Shown here piece after piece: positions 47,551-59,995 of a stretch of DNA of 64,000 nucleotides; position 1 is the stretch's first letter, and each line of letters opens with the position of its first letter. Source of the stretch: Wuchereria bancrofti (lineage: Eukaryota; Nematoda; Chromadorea; Rhabditida; Onchocercidae). The position numbers and the translations under genes are program-made. The stretch lies in the NCBI GenBank assembly GCA_005281725.1, contig SSBO01000008.1, forward strand, positions 3,826,671 through 3,890,670, in the 5' to 3' direction. The notes under the pieces are model-generated. The model ran no database searches, was not told where the DNA came from, and worked only from the letters and a program-made list of their open reading frames with translations.

Positions 47551-50500
47551 TTGCTTTAAAGTGTGTAAAAGTATTTTGTGATATATGATAGAATGATTTT
47601 GATTCTTTCATGAATTATCTTCTAACGATGATATTATCATTATTCACGCTTATATTGTATGATAATTTGAGGATTTTACATTCAAATATAATAATTTAAA
47701 AAAAAAAAAAAAACTGAAATATGAATGAAAATGAAAAATGGAATTTTTTTTCTTTTCATTTAATTTGCTTACAAATTAGTAATTTGAAAGCTTAGCTATT
47801 CAAAAATGTTTCTCAAAACTTTTAAAAATAAAAATTTCCTATTAAATTTTTATCGTTTATAATGTACGATTATTGAATAATTTTCCATTTGGATGTAATA
47901 AATTAAATGAAAAATGAAATATGCATAATCAAAAATGTTTTCAGATTTTTGAAAATTAAATTTTTTTAGGAAATACTTTTCGTTGATTTTTTTTTCTTTG
48001 TTTTTATCTTTTTGATTATCAAGAACTAAGTTTTTGTCTTGTTGATTGATAAAAATTCACCTCTTTTTTTGTTTATTTTTTTCCGAACATAATCGATGAG
48101 CTTTTTATGATTTATTGAATATATTGAAATTTCAGTAGTTTGTATAAGTTTGATAGAACAACAAGTTTATTTGCCCAATTTAAATTAAATATAGCATTAA
48201 ATTAAATTGACATTACGTTATTAAATTAAATTTTGATGAAATTTCATTAAGTAAATTTACTAAAACATTGAAAATATTTATCATTTTATCGAATCATTTT
48301 TAAATAATTATCGAATGTTATTGTTGTTAGATCAAAGAAACATCAAATAAGTTCCATTCATTCAATGATTAATGTTAACAATGAAATTATTATCAATACA
48401 GTGATTACTGATATGATTATTAAAGTGAATGGTAAATAAATTTTAATAAAAATTCAAATTTTATCCATAGCAATTTTAAAAATTTTTGCTTATTTTCTGA
48501 AATAAATTTTAACAAATTTTATAGAAAATACCTGTTGCATTATTTTTCTCTCACTTATCATAAATGAATTGTCAAAAAATTCGAAAAATTTTCAAAAAGA
48601 TTTGCTTAATCTTTATTAAATTTCTCAATTCTATGAATGGAATTATTGATTTAAGGATTGTTTGATTTATATTTCAAATTTATATAATCGATCAACTTGT
48701 TAGACTAAGACAGTTGCATAAATTGATCGATAATTCGGTAAATGTTCGTAATTTCAGATAAAAGTTTTAATTATATTCGTGCAATTTTATATTTCATTTG
48801 TCATCAAATTAGTGACGCAATAAAAAATCATAGTTTAAGTATTTAAATAAATCAACCACTATAAATTAACCAAAACTTTACGATCATTTAGAAATTCAAT
48901 TTAAATTTTAGACAACAAATGAAAATCAATTTCTTTCTTATAATTACTTCAATTATTATTTTTTGCTTGAATTCTATTTTATTTAATTAATTTTGCACTT
49001 TTGTATGCAAAAATTACAAGCTAAAGGTTCACAATAAACACAGTAATTATGAGGAATATTAATTACTTTAATTACTAATTATTCGTGTGCTAATTTAAAT
49101 TTGTTGCTTTAATAAATAATTCTTAAATGATTTACAATCAGAAATAAACAATGAATCTTGCAAAAAAATTTGTTTGAAATGGATGACAAATGCGAAATAA
49201 TTTCTTATCTAATCTAACAGGAAACATTTTTATAGCTCTCATAAATGAGAGAAAAATATTTTCTCAAAAGTTTCAAGCAAGATGGATTAATTATGATTAT
49301 TTATTATTAACTAAAACTGTGTAAATTCTATAGTGCTAGCAAACAATCTAACTTTATTTTAACAACTTTAAGAACTCAAAAGAAAAAAAAAAAGCGAATG
49401 AAATTAAATTTCTATCTTTCAATTAAATTGCTAACGTTATTATTGCTATAAAATTTCCAAAAAAAAAAAAGAAAAAAAGAAATGAATAAAATTTACATTT
49501 TTCATTTATTTGCTAAAATTATCATTTTATATGTTTAGCAAATTTGAATAGTTTTAATTTAGAGCTAATCATATTTTATTAGAAATCATTTTAATAAAAT
49601 ATTATATTGCAATTAGCATACATTATATGTCTTACATAGTATGCAAAACATGAATTAATTGTTTAAAATTAAATTTTCGTTTTTTTTTTTTTTTAAATCA
49701 AAATTTACAAACAAATAAACTTTTTATGCCATTTTCTGCTACATTAAATATTTGAATGTAAATCAAATTTTGCTTACATTCTTCATCCCTCCTACAAACT
49801 AATAAATTGAATCAATAAATCATTAATTTGTAAGCTTTAAAAGCTATTCCATCTCTTTGCCATTTTTCAATAAGCAACTTATAAGATGAACAAAATTTGC
49901 ATATATTACTTTTCGGAAATGATTAGCTTATTCAAGTGTGCTTCATTTTATTTCGGAACATTTAGAACAAAATCAATAAATCAAACTAATTAATTAAGCA
50001 AAAAAAGGAATGATAAATTATGAGAAAAGTCCAATTTTTTGCTCAATTTAGATATTAAACTTTTTGTTTTTTTTTTTTTTAAAAAAAAGGGTTAAATATT
50101 TGAAACATTCAAAATTCATCTTAGCAATACTTTGCAAAAATTAAATTTTATTATTACAAATAGATATTTACATTATTTATTATCTTAAATGTCTTCACAC
50201 CTGTAATTTAGTAATATTTTAATTTTTGCATTAATTAACCAAAATGCTTAATGTAGCAGTTATCAGCATAATCATTCCATTTAATTCATATGTTTATCAA
50301 AAAAATTATCAATGATTCGAACAAACTTATTATCAATGATAAGCAAACAATCTTATCAATTAGTGAAACTTATAAATTGCAAATTGTTTATGCACAACAT
50401 ATATTTTCATTTCAATTACATTTCAACTTACAATTATTTTGCATAAATTATTTTATTTGAGTTAAGGAATGAAAAAAAAAGTACTAAAAATAATTAAACA

Positions 50501-53488
50501 AATACTAGCAAAAATTTTGAGTGAAGCAAAAAAATGAAATGCGTTAAAATTCAATAAAAATCATTTTCATATAATTCAAAAATGTTATAAAAATTATTTC
50601 ATAGCTTGAAGAGATACTTCATTTATTGGTTAGTAAAACAATTTAAAAAAATGAAAATATATTCATTTTCTATTTCTCATTTATTACTTATTTTATTGCA
50701 AAAGAGTATTTATTCAAAAAATAGAATAAATAATAATAGGTATGCGAGTAAATAAATTGGAAAAGGTTATTGATGAGATTTGTTTCATTGTCTTTTTTTT
50801 GTTTTTTGTTTTTCTGCAAATCTTTTTATCAAACAATTTTGAAAATTTTCATATAGAATTTTTTTCTTATTTTCATATAACTCTTTATTTTTTAAATTTC
50901 AAAACTTTCTCGTATGCTATTTTATAATATGTTAATTTTACTTGAATTATAACTACAAAACCTACTCGTTATCACCTTGTTATCAGTTGATATCTGTCAA
51001 ATGCACACTGCAAAAACAGTTATTATCTTGAGAACTCAAAATCATAGCTTTGAAATAGTAATTTTTGAAGTACCAATTAATTACTAACTTTCGTTTTCCA
51101 TATTATTCTTATTAAATTTGAATTTTGTTATCAATTTCCAATATTAATTCCAATAAATGTTCACTGTCTTATCATAATAGCTAGAAAGATATAACATCTA
51201 AAACTGATGATGCATTTTTATAATTAACTTTTAAAATATAATTTCTACAAAGTTACAATAATATCAGCTATAAATGAAAATATAACTAACAATTAACATA
51301 ATCGTAGCATACTTACAGTGAAAGTTACTTCTAAACAAGAATATAGTAAAAGTTTTTCCTAAGTAATATAAAGTAATCAATCTATACTAGAAGTTTAATC
51401 CTAAGTAGGCCTGTAATGTTATAATATAAATTAATCCTAAAGCATAAATTAATCTTACTTATTTGAAGCTATAAATTTAATTCAGCTAATATTAGTATGG
51501 GAAGAAATGAAGCTGGAATAATTTATAATAGCAAAAAAAAAAGTTTTGGAATGAAGAAAATGTAGTAAAGAAACTGAAAATGATTTAGACAGCCGATAAG
51601 AGTGAATTTTCAAGAAAAACTTGAAATTTGAAAATAAAAAAAGAAAAGAAGCAAATTTTGTGATAAATTAAACAAATTTAACAAATGGCATCATTGATTT
51701 TAAAAATGCAAACGATAAAATAAAGCAATTCAGGTATGTTTTCATAAGAAAAAAGTGGTGAAAAAAAAATTTCTGTTTGGTATGCATCATAAATTTTTTT
51801 TTTCAAATATTTATTTTCACCAAATTAGCAAAAGTTTATTCAAAATGAAAATGGCAAAATAGATATCAATGTAATTTAATTTTAATTGTTAAAAAAAAAG
51901 TCAATCCTTTTTTTATTTTTTTTTTATCTAAACTATTAGTTTCGCATTGATATTTTGTCGTTAAAATAATTTACAAATATTTTTTTAAACTTTAAAATAC
52001 GAAATGTTTGAAATTGATAGTGTAGCACTGTAATATTTTTAGCAGAAGTCAAATCAATAACTACCAATCAACAGGTAAAAAAGATAATTAAATAGAAAAA
52101 AAAAGCTATAAAATGAAAATGCGATAGAATGCAGCGATGATAGGCCTTTTTAGGTCATAGGTCAATTGATATAAAATAAACGATTAAATGATAAAAGTAA
52201 TAGAATGATAGTCTGAACAGAATGTATGATCCGGTTTTACAGTAACTTTCATCAAATTAGTAATAAATCAGTGCGGTGCAATTGTCTCACTATCAAATTA
52301 TCGATGCTCATTCGTCGTTTCTGCGCCTACGCCTATTAACGAGTTAATGGTATTAAAAATACTTTTAATCATTATTTTCTTGCAAATTTCTCAAATTCTG
52401 TCATTTTTGTTTATGCTCATTTTTTTTTTCTTGAAATGATGTATCGTTTTATGAGGACGTGAAACACGTATTAATGTTTGACGTTAAATGTAAACGTTGG
52501 AAATTAACATTCCCATGATAAAATTCAAAGTTAAAAATTTCAATGAAATTGAAATTCTGATATTCTTTGTTTGCCCATTTTATAATAGTAATTTAAGTTT
52601 TAAATCATAATTGCTTGAATATGTTTTTTTCTTCCTATTTCTATTACAAAATATATTTTTTTCTTTCTTCAAATTATTCCAATTCGAAATTTTTAAAATT
52701 TGATTATTTCAATGAAACAAATTTGCTATAATGAAATGTAAATTTTTGATGGTTTAATTTTGATTGTATCCAAAATGATTTATAAAACAAGCAAAAGGTT
52801 GGGAAAACAGTAAAAAAAAATTGTATCAAATTGATGGTATTTTTTAGCGATGGAATTTTGATAGGATTAGCAATTGTAAGATTTGACAATAATCCTGATT
52901 TAGTCAAATCCGGATACGGTAAAGTAAACTTTGCCTGATTTATCGGCACAGAAATAAAACCATTGCTTTTCTTTTCTTTTTTTTCATTCTTTTTTCTTTT
53001 TTATATGAAATGAAATAACCATTTTGGCATCCCTAAAATATATCTGAAAATCATTTACTATTCAAATTTATTAACATTAAAACTTTGATTGGAATTAAGC
53101 AAAAAAAAAAAGAGAAAAAAAATTCTATTTTCTCATTCACTCACTCATTCAACTATTCTAGACAATCAAAGTAATTAGTCATGCAATCTCATTTAACTAA
53201 TTAATTATGCAAAACTAAAGATCATTTCTTCAATTTCACTAATAGCAATAACTTTGCTTCCTTAATTTTTCCAAAAAAAAAAAAGAAAAAAATTTCAATG
53301 AATTACTTTGATGTTTACATAACATTTTCACTTTGTTGCTCCTCAAAAAAAAAAAAAAAAAATTTGAATAAACGAATTTTCGTAAATTTTAGCCATTTCA
53401 TCTAATGAGAGTAGCTTGTCTATTTGTAATTCAATTTTGCATGAAGAAAAAAAAGAAAAAAGGCTAACTTATAAATGTTTAAGGAAAA

Positions 53489-53650
53489 GATTTTTGAATC
53501 ATCACTATTTAAATTTTTCAAATTATTCAACTTCATTTTTAAAATTTACAGATAATTTTTTTCGTCCTTTTTTTTTCTTGAGGGAAAGAATTTCAAATCA
53601 TTGCTATTTAAATTTTTCAAATTATTCAACTTCATTTTCAAAATTTAAAA
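53489..53650. repeat. Direct duplication, period about 98
   Basis: CTATTTAAATTTTTCAAATT followed by ATTCAACTTCATTTT occurs at about 53507 and again at about 53605, with closely similar flanks (GAATCATCA / AAATCATTG before, AAAATTTA after). The copies are separated by a T-rich spacer. Confidence 0.85.
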
Positions 53651-53777
53651 TTTGCTGATATTTTTTTTCTTTTTTTTTAAAAGATATCCCAAAAATAAAT
53701 TTGATGAAGCAAATAATAAATGTACAATTTTTCCATCGTCAATTCTGTCCATAGCTATTTTCATTGTTCAAAAAGAA

Positions 53778-53903
53778 ATGTTTAGTGGACCACCTACCGC
53801 TCAAGCAATTTACGCCGCGGTCACAACGACAACGACAAGATGTTGCCAAATTCAGATATATCACATCTTTTCCCTCTTTTCTCATTTCTTTTTCTCTCTA
53901 CAG
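53778..53903 (+). CDS. Exon-like open segment, unassigned
   Basis: From an ATG in AAAGAAATG the plus strand reads MFSGPPTAQAIYAAVTTTTT then RCCQIQ and a Phe/Ser-rich stretch, to a good donor CTACAG|GTAAAC. 53770-53850 is unusually rich in G+C for this region and includes an ACAACG repeat. No homologue recognised and no partner exon found. The opposite strand is also partly open (RCRCDRGVNCLSGRW), so strand and coding status are unsure. Confidence 0.2.
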
Positions 53904-55657
53904 GTAAACATCTTTCTTCTTTTCTTTTTCTAATAATTTTATTTGACAAAATATTACAGATAGGTAAAACAATGAAAAATTCAACCTGAATTATTATATG
54001 GCGCAATTGTCTTTAATTCAATGAATAATTATTTCATTCATTTAAGTGTTATTATTTTATTAATAGCTATTTACAACATTTCTGAACAAGTATCTATTTA
54101 ATCATAATTAATGTTTTTCATTAAATATGCACTAACTAAAAAACATTTTTTATTTTACTTTATTTCAATTCATATTTATTTTAAAGTATATTAGAAATTT
54201 TGTTTGTCCAAAAATTGTAATAACTATTATAAACTTTTTAGTTGCAAAAATTTTCATTAAAATTTTTTGCTTTAATTTTTTTTTTATTTCTCTTTTTGTT
54301 TTATTTTGAGAATATTATGCTGTCATGGTGTAAGATCATTATAATATATGAGAAGCGGTTAATCTTCCGGAATAATCTTTCAATATTTACGGAAAAGTAT
54401 GAATATGCCAAGGGACAATATTGGGATAACAAAAAAAAAAAATTTAGTAAATCTTTTGTAGCAAAGATAAAATTACCAAAAAAAAACCAATTTAGTACTA
54501 TTATCCTTCTTTGATAGTGATAGTTAAAGATGATACAATAGTGTGATGTCAGATTGTAAAAAATTTTGAAATTGAAAGATGAAAATTTAATTTTTGCATT
54601 CATTTTAAATGATAAATTTCTTTTGTGACAGTATTTTATGTAAAAATGTTGTCTCCAATTGAAAATTAAAGTTAAACTAAAAAATTTAGTTTTATTTGAT
54701 AGATATTTCATTTAGAAAATATTAAATTTGAATTATATTAAACAATTTCCTTTTTTTTTTTTCTTATTTGTAAAACACAAAAAATTTTTAAACTATGAAA
54801 TTTTTAATAATTTCATTGTAAATTCGTATATGAAATATTATACAGTATGTAATTTGAAATCGAAATACTGAAAAATATGGAATGACGCAAGGGCATCATC
54901 CACTTATCAAATGTTGATTACACTATGCTCTTAATAGCATTCTTCATTTATAAGTGCGCAATTTATAATGTACCTTCATTGTACAAATGCCGCTCAAGCG
55001 CTAAAGTGGATTAATGGAAAGCTTTTTGCAGGTTTGCATGTTCAATAGAACTGTAAAACTGTTTACAATATTAGAAATGGTAAAAAAAAAAGAAATATGT
55101 TATAATGCAAATTATAATTCATAAGAATAACTTTTTGTTATTAAATTTTTTATTAAATTTATTTTAAAGAAATTTATCAATCAATTGAAGAGCCTTTTTT
55201 TTAAAAAAAAATTACTACCGAAGTTATTTTAAAACTAAACTGAGAAAAAATCAAATCAAATTTAGGAAAGAATTATGTCTAATACTTATGGTTTTATTTC
55301 AAATCTTTTTCCCTCTTTCTCTCTCTCTCTCTCTATCTTCTTTCTCATTCCTTTTCTCTTTCTCTTTTTCCCTTTTTTAAACATTTATGAAAAAAAATAT
55401 ATTAATGCTATCGGATAAGGAGATAAAACGTTAATTAGTTAAATGAAAAGGATAAAACTAATTGATGCCACTGATATAAGAATGCTTCTTTTCCTTTCCT
55501 TCAATCTTTAAAGAAATATTATCTCTCTGATCCAAACTGATTCATTGCAGAAAATCGAATTTTGAACTTTGAACTCTATATCTAATCTGAATATTAGCAG
55601 AATTATTATGCACCTTTTAATATTTTCTGCTTTATTCGGTTTTGTTTTTTTCTTTTT

Positions 55658-55885
55658 GGCCAATATCTGATGATTTTATTAAGCTAATTTATTCTTCTTG
55701 TTTAATTAGATAATCAGTAATTAATTAGTCTTAACTTCAAATTTTTTTCTTCTTTTTAATTTTTCATTTTTGGCCAATATCTGATGATTTTATTAAACTA
55801 ATTTATTCTTGTTGTTTAATTAGATAATCAGTAATTAATTAGTCTTAACTTCAAATTTTTTTCTTCTTTTTAATTTTTCATTCTT
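55658..55885. repeat. 114-base tandem duplication
   Basis: GGCCAATATCTGATGATTTT begins at 55658 and again at 55772. The two copies differ at only a few positions over about 114 bases, so the duplication is recent. Confidence 0.95.
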
Positions 55886-57254
55886 AATTCTTTTTTTTTT
55901 TGTTAAGCAAACACTAATTTATCCCATTTTTATACTTTCATCGCTTTTATTGCATCAGAGATAATTTTTTTTTTTGCTTTCAAATGTCACACAGCATTTT
56001 TTGTTTTCAAATTCCTGAAATTAACTCATTTTCCTCTTTAGCATATTCATTCGTCATTTATGTTAAAAAAAAGGAAAAATACGAGAAGCGAAAAGTTTAA
56101 GTAAATTATTTAAAATATTTCGATAATCTTCTTACTTCTTCATTTTTAAATTTCCGAATTATCAACAAAACTAGATAAGGTGAAAAAAAAAATGATGCAT
56201 ACAGGTAAATTATATTCAAATATATTAGAGGCGAAGAATTTGTCGTTTTAGTAATATTTGTAACGCTTATCTTTGTCACTCTAATACATCGGGCAAATTC
56301 ATCATTATGCAATTAATTGTACGATATTTTGTGGTTTTAGCTACAAATGCGACCATCCGTTTTACCTTGATGTCATTTTACCTGTCTCAATTAGTTCTGC
56401 ATATCTGATCGTAGATAGAACGATATCAATTTTTCTTCTGCCATCTCTTGGGAAATGTCAACGCTCCTGTCAACTACTACGCATAACTATATTCTTCTTC
56501 AATTGTAATCATTACCATGAAATGTCCTCGTGATGAGGTTGACATTACGAGGTTGACCTTTGATGTTAATATAAACTTCGATCTCTTTTAACATCAGCTT
56601 TTCCTTCTTTTTCGTTTTTTTTTTTAATTTTTTATACTTTAACTTTTAAATTAAAAATTAATCTGGTAATTTTTGTGGATTTTTCGGGCTTGTAAAATTT
56701 TCAATTTCTTTTGATCAAATTGAATTAACTAATAATGATTACAGTTATTTTACTGATTATTTACAAGGAAAAAAAAAAGATTAAGGTAATCAATGAATAA
56801 TAATAGTAGCATAATGCTTTTTGTATTAGAAGATTTTTAAATTTAAAATATAAATACATTAGTTCTTGTTTCTTTATTATAACCAATAATTTTAAACTCT
56901 TCAAAGATGTATCGATAATTTTTAAAGGTGTCAAATCTGTATTGATAATTTTTAATTATACCTTAAATCTGTGCCAATCTAAATCTGATCAAATTCTTTT
57001 TATCTCTGAGAAAATCATTCATTTTATTTCTACTTATCTTTCCATTTAATTTTAAGGCCCACTTGAAGAATTCATAAACATTTGGCGAAGAAATGTTTTA
57101 TCAAAATGTCTTCTGAATGTATATTAATTTATAATACATAATTTGCATAAAGAGTAGTTGGAAAGGATAAAATGAATTGGTCTTGTCCTTAATAAGAATG
57201 GCGATGATGTACTATCGATAAATTTTTAGTCTTTGGCAGACAACATTCATCGAC

Positions 57255-57400
57255 AATAATAATAATAATGATAATAGTAATAATAATTAATAATAATGAC
57301 AATAATAATAATGGTAATAGTTATAATAATTAACAGCAATAATCATAATATTTGATAATAATGGTGATGGTAACAATAATAACAATAAACTTTTAATAAT
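57255..57400. repeat. AAT-type microsatellite cluster
   Basis: Interrupted AATAAT, GATAAT and AGTAAT units fill about 150 bases of intergenic sequence. Confidence 0.85.
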
Positions 57401-58879
57401 AATACAATTATTCATTTATATATTTTAGCTATGTTTAGATTTTAACTAACGAAAAGTATTATTTATAAAAAGCTAAAAATAAAAAATGAAGATTTTTCTT
57501 TTTTTATACTAAAATGAAAATATAAAATAAGAAAAATGCTGGATGTATTTTAAAACTTTTTCTTCAATGATTGTAAAAGATAGGAATATTAATCTTTCCT
57601 TAATTAGACTAATTATAACTGAATGAAAAATAAGAATGAATGAATGAATGAATGATGATAGTAATAATTAGAAATGCTACAAACATAATTCTGATTACAA
57701 TTTAGTTTAATCATTTGGAATTCTAACAAGTAACATTAGTTGCTTAATGTAGTAAATGAAATATAAAAGAAGTTATCATCTTAATTTCATACAAATATAA
57801 TTCCTGATAAAGCGTTATTTCATTTCAGGAATGTTTATAAGAAATCCGGAAAACTCTCTGATAAATTTTGTTTAGCAGTTTGGCCAATCATAATAATGTG
57901 AACATAATAATAACACTAATGGTTCATATTAAGTTAATAATGATAATAATAATTTGAAATGTGAAAAAAAAGCAGTCTATGGAGAGTAGTCTATGCAGAC
58001 ATTTCCTAGAAAACCAATTTTTCATTCCATTGGTCATTTGAATTTCATCCATTCGTCATTTCCTTCACTTTCTTGACTTATTTTATATCACTTATCTCTT
58101 CTTTTCATTTTTTTTTTGAAATAATTTTCGATATTATTGATACTATTTAATAAATTATCACTTATCATAACTCTAATTTCATTTCATTACGTTTCAATAT
58201 TAAACAATTCTTGTTACTGTTACCATAAATTAGCTTTAGATGAAAAATAAAAAATATTTAAAAGAAAAATGTAATTTATTTCTTGGGGGGGAAAAAAAAG
58301 AAATATTCACTTCAAAAGATGAGAATATTTATTGGTAAAATGAAAACGACTATCATTTGATGTACTTTTGTAAATTTTAATTTTATTATTTCCGTCACTT
58401 TTTTTCTAGAATTTGTTTCAAGCAATTCATTCCGTAATTTATTGGCAAGCAGAAACGAATTACATTTGATGGCTTAATTGCTTTTAATTTTGAACCAATT
58501 AAATTGTAATGCATCACTGTGACAATATGAATAGATTTCTTATTGTTCCTTTACCCATTCATTCAATTTTTAGAAGAATAAAAAACCTGTTATTCTATCC
58601 GGAACAACCGTTAAAATCATCGAAAGAATAGAAATATAGTAGTAACGGTGGATACTGTAGTACACATAAAAGTATCGGCTATGGTACCAATGGTAGAAAC
58701 AAAATAATTAATAACAATACACAATGACTACTGACACTAATAAAAATGTAGAAAGGTACAAAATATCTAACTGATAACAGTATCGAAATCAATAGCGGTA
58801 GTAATATATGAAGAATGATACCGAAGAATGGTACCAAGAATGGTACCAGTACCAAAAATGTTCATGATAGCCGTGATGA

Positions 58880-59178
58880 TATCTGTAACAACGGGGAAAT
58901 CGGTGGGATCAGGGCGGAGCCATCTGCGGTAGCGGAAGAGAAGATGAAGTAGAAGGACTCCGCCTTCCGTTCCTCACCGTCGTCATTTTCTTCCAAGTAT
59001 CGCCACGACGATTGCAATCGTTCCTGAGATAAATGGTTGTAGACTTCACATCTGGTCTGCTAAGAGCAGTTCCGGTTAGATAAACGGAAAGGACTGATAG
59101 AGCGCAAGGAAATGATCTGGGAATCAAGTAATTCCCAGATGGACGGGAATAAGAGAGTAGAAAATGATCTGGGAATTT
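58880..59178. other. G+C-rich island with open minus-strand frame and hairpin
   Basis: This stretch stands out for its G+C content in very AT-rich DNA. On the minus strand a frame is open from 59250 to 58909 (113 codons) with SRPDVKSTTIYLRNDCNRRG and TVRNGRRSPSTSSSLPLP. I recognise no domain. It contains a perfect hairpin, ATCTGGGAAT (59115-59124) with ATTCCCAGAT (59131-59140), and a third GATCTGGGAAT copy near 59165. It could be a short exon, a regulatory island or a mobile-element relic. Confidence 0.3.
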
Positions 59179-59554
59179 GTTCATTACCATTATTTCGTGT
59201 ATGAATTCATAGTTTGAAATTTGCACTTTTTTTTTAATACCAAAAAACAAAATTCTATTTTTTCAAATAAAAATAATTAATTTTTAAATGTGCTGATATT
59301 TATTGATATTAAATTTAAAATGAAAATTATCCAAGAATTGATATCTAGCTAAAGATTAATTTTGATACGTCTTAGTTTCAATTTTAATTAGACATATTGA
59401 TATGTGTCTAGTAAAAATAGAAATTTCTGAGGTTATAAAATATATTTTAATGCATTTGTAGCAAATTTCTAACTTTAATTTAAATTATATATTTGCAACT
59501 TTCGATGAAAACTACATTAGAATATATTAAACGAATTATTCAATTTACTTACGT

Positions 59555-59839
59555 TATTCATTAACGTGTACTATGACTCACGTAAGTCTTTCTGTCGATG
59601 TATCATAATTTATAAATACATATTTTTCTAATTACTTAATAGATTATTTTGAATTAAAAAATTAAATTTTTATTTCTGTTACCTTATTATTACATTTGTA
59701 AACTTTAAGTATAATATTTAAATATGCAATTTTCATACCTATTCATTAAACGTATATATGTGTAACGTACGTCATAAGTGTATATTTTTCGAAATTATAT
59801 GGAATTATCTTGAATTCAAAAATTAAATTATCATTTCAG
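59555..59839 (+). repeat. Diverged tandem duplication in front of the signal-peptide exon
   Basis: TATTCATTAACGTGTACTAT with ACGTAAG (from 59555) and TATTCATTAAACGTATATAT with ACGTACG (from 59740) head two diverged copies about 185 bases apart. Each runs on to GAATTAAAAAATTAAA or GAATTCAAAAATTAAA and a T-rich end. The first ends TTTCTG; the second ends TTTCAG and is the acceptor used before the ATG. Confidence 0.65.
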
Positions 59840-59995
59840 ATGAAAGTCTCAATAATTACAATCAAGCTATTTGCAAGATTAATGGCATTTCTATTATTTC
59901 TTCTAGTATTACTACCTGTAACAGTTGTCACCGATGAACTACTCAGTGCACGATGCCAAACAATGTGCCTTCATCAATTAGAAATTGCTAGCGGT
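59840..59995 (+). CDS. First coding exon of a secreted Cys-containing protein (anosmin-like?), rest beyond window
   Basis: The ATG directly follows a TATCATTTCAG acceptor, a layout common for spliced-leader or 5' untranslated introns. The exon ends AGCGGT|GTAAGT in phase 0 and codes 52 residues. It starts MKVSIITIKLFARLMAFLLF with a strong hydrophobic core (FLLFLLVLLPVTVV), a signal peptide, and then TDELLSARCQTMCLHQLEIA. The spacing ARC-x3-CL-x-LQ/QLE recalls the start of the anosmin (KAL-1) Cys-rich region, but one short exon cannot settle this; any Cys-rich secreted protein is possible. I found no following exon up to 64000, so intron 1 is at least 4 kb. Confidence 0.6.

Larger units (their letters stand above)
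45240..53640. other. Long AT-rich intergenic stretch
   Basis: No gene I can support in 8.4 kb. 45240-45470 is a richer patch with a threefold 13-base repeat (GACCAGTGAGATG / GCCAGTGGGATG / ACCAATGG), which could be a promoter. 47521-47550 is an AATT microsatellite. 52200-52360 is mildly complex. The rest is A/T filler. A large inverted repeat at 46665-47142 is listed separately. Confidence 0.4.
53934..59839. other. Intergenic DNA upstream of the signal-peptide exon
   Basis: No assembled gene. It holds the 114-base tandem duplication (55658-55885), a slightly G+C-richer patch at 56340-56590 with a 63-codon open plus frame but no start codon, AAT-type microsatellites (57255-57400), a GAAT run (57634-57655), GGTACC-rich text at 58660-58870, and a distinct G+C island at 58880-59170. 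Confidence 0.4.

Noticed and set aside
52704..52949. Minus frame of 81 codons
   Set aside because: A/T-rich with Phe/Lys/Leu bias, no splice context or recognised motif; chance frame.
56343..56525. 63-codon open plus frame after TTTTAG
   Set aside because: No start codon or clear donor and no family resemblance; two other frames are partly open, so coding is not supported.
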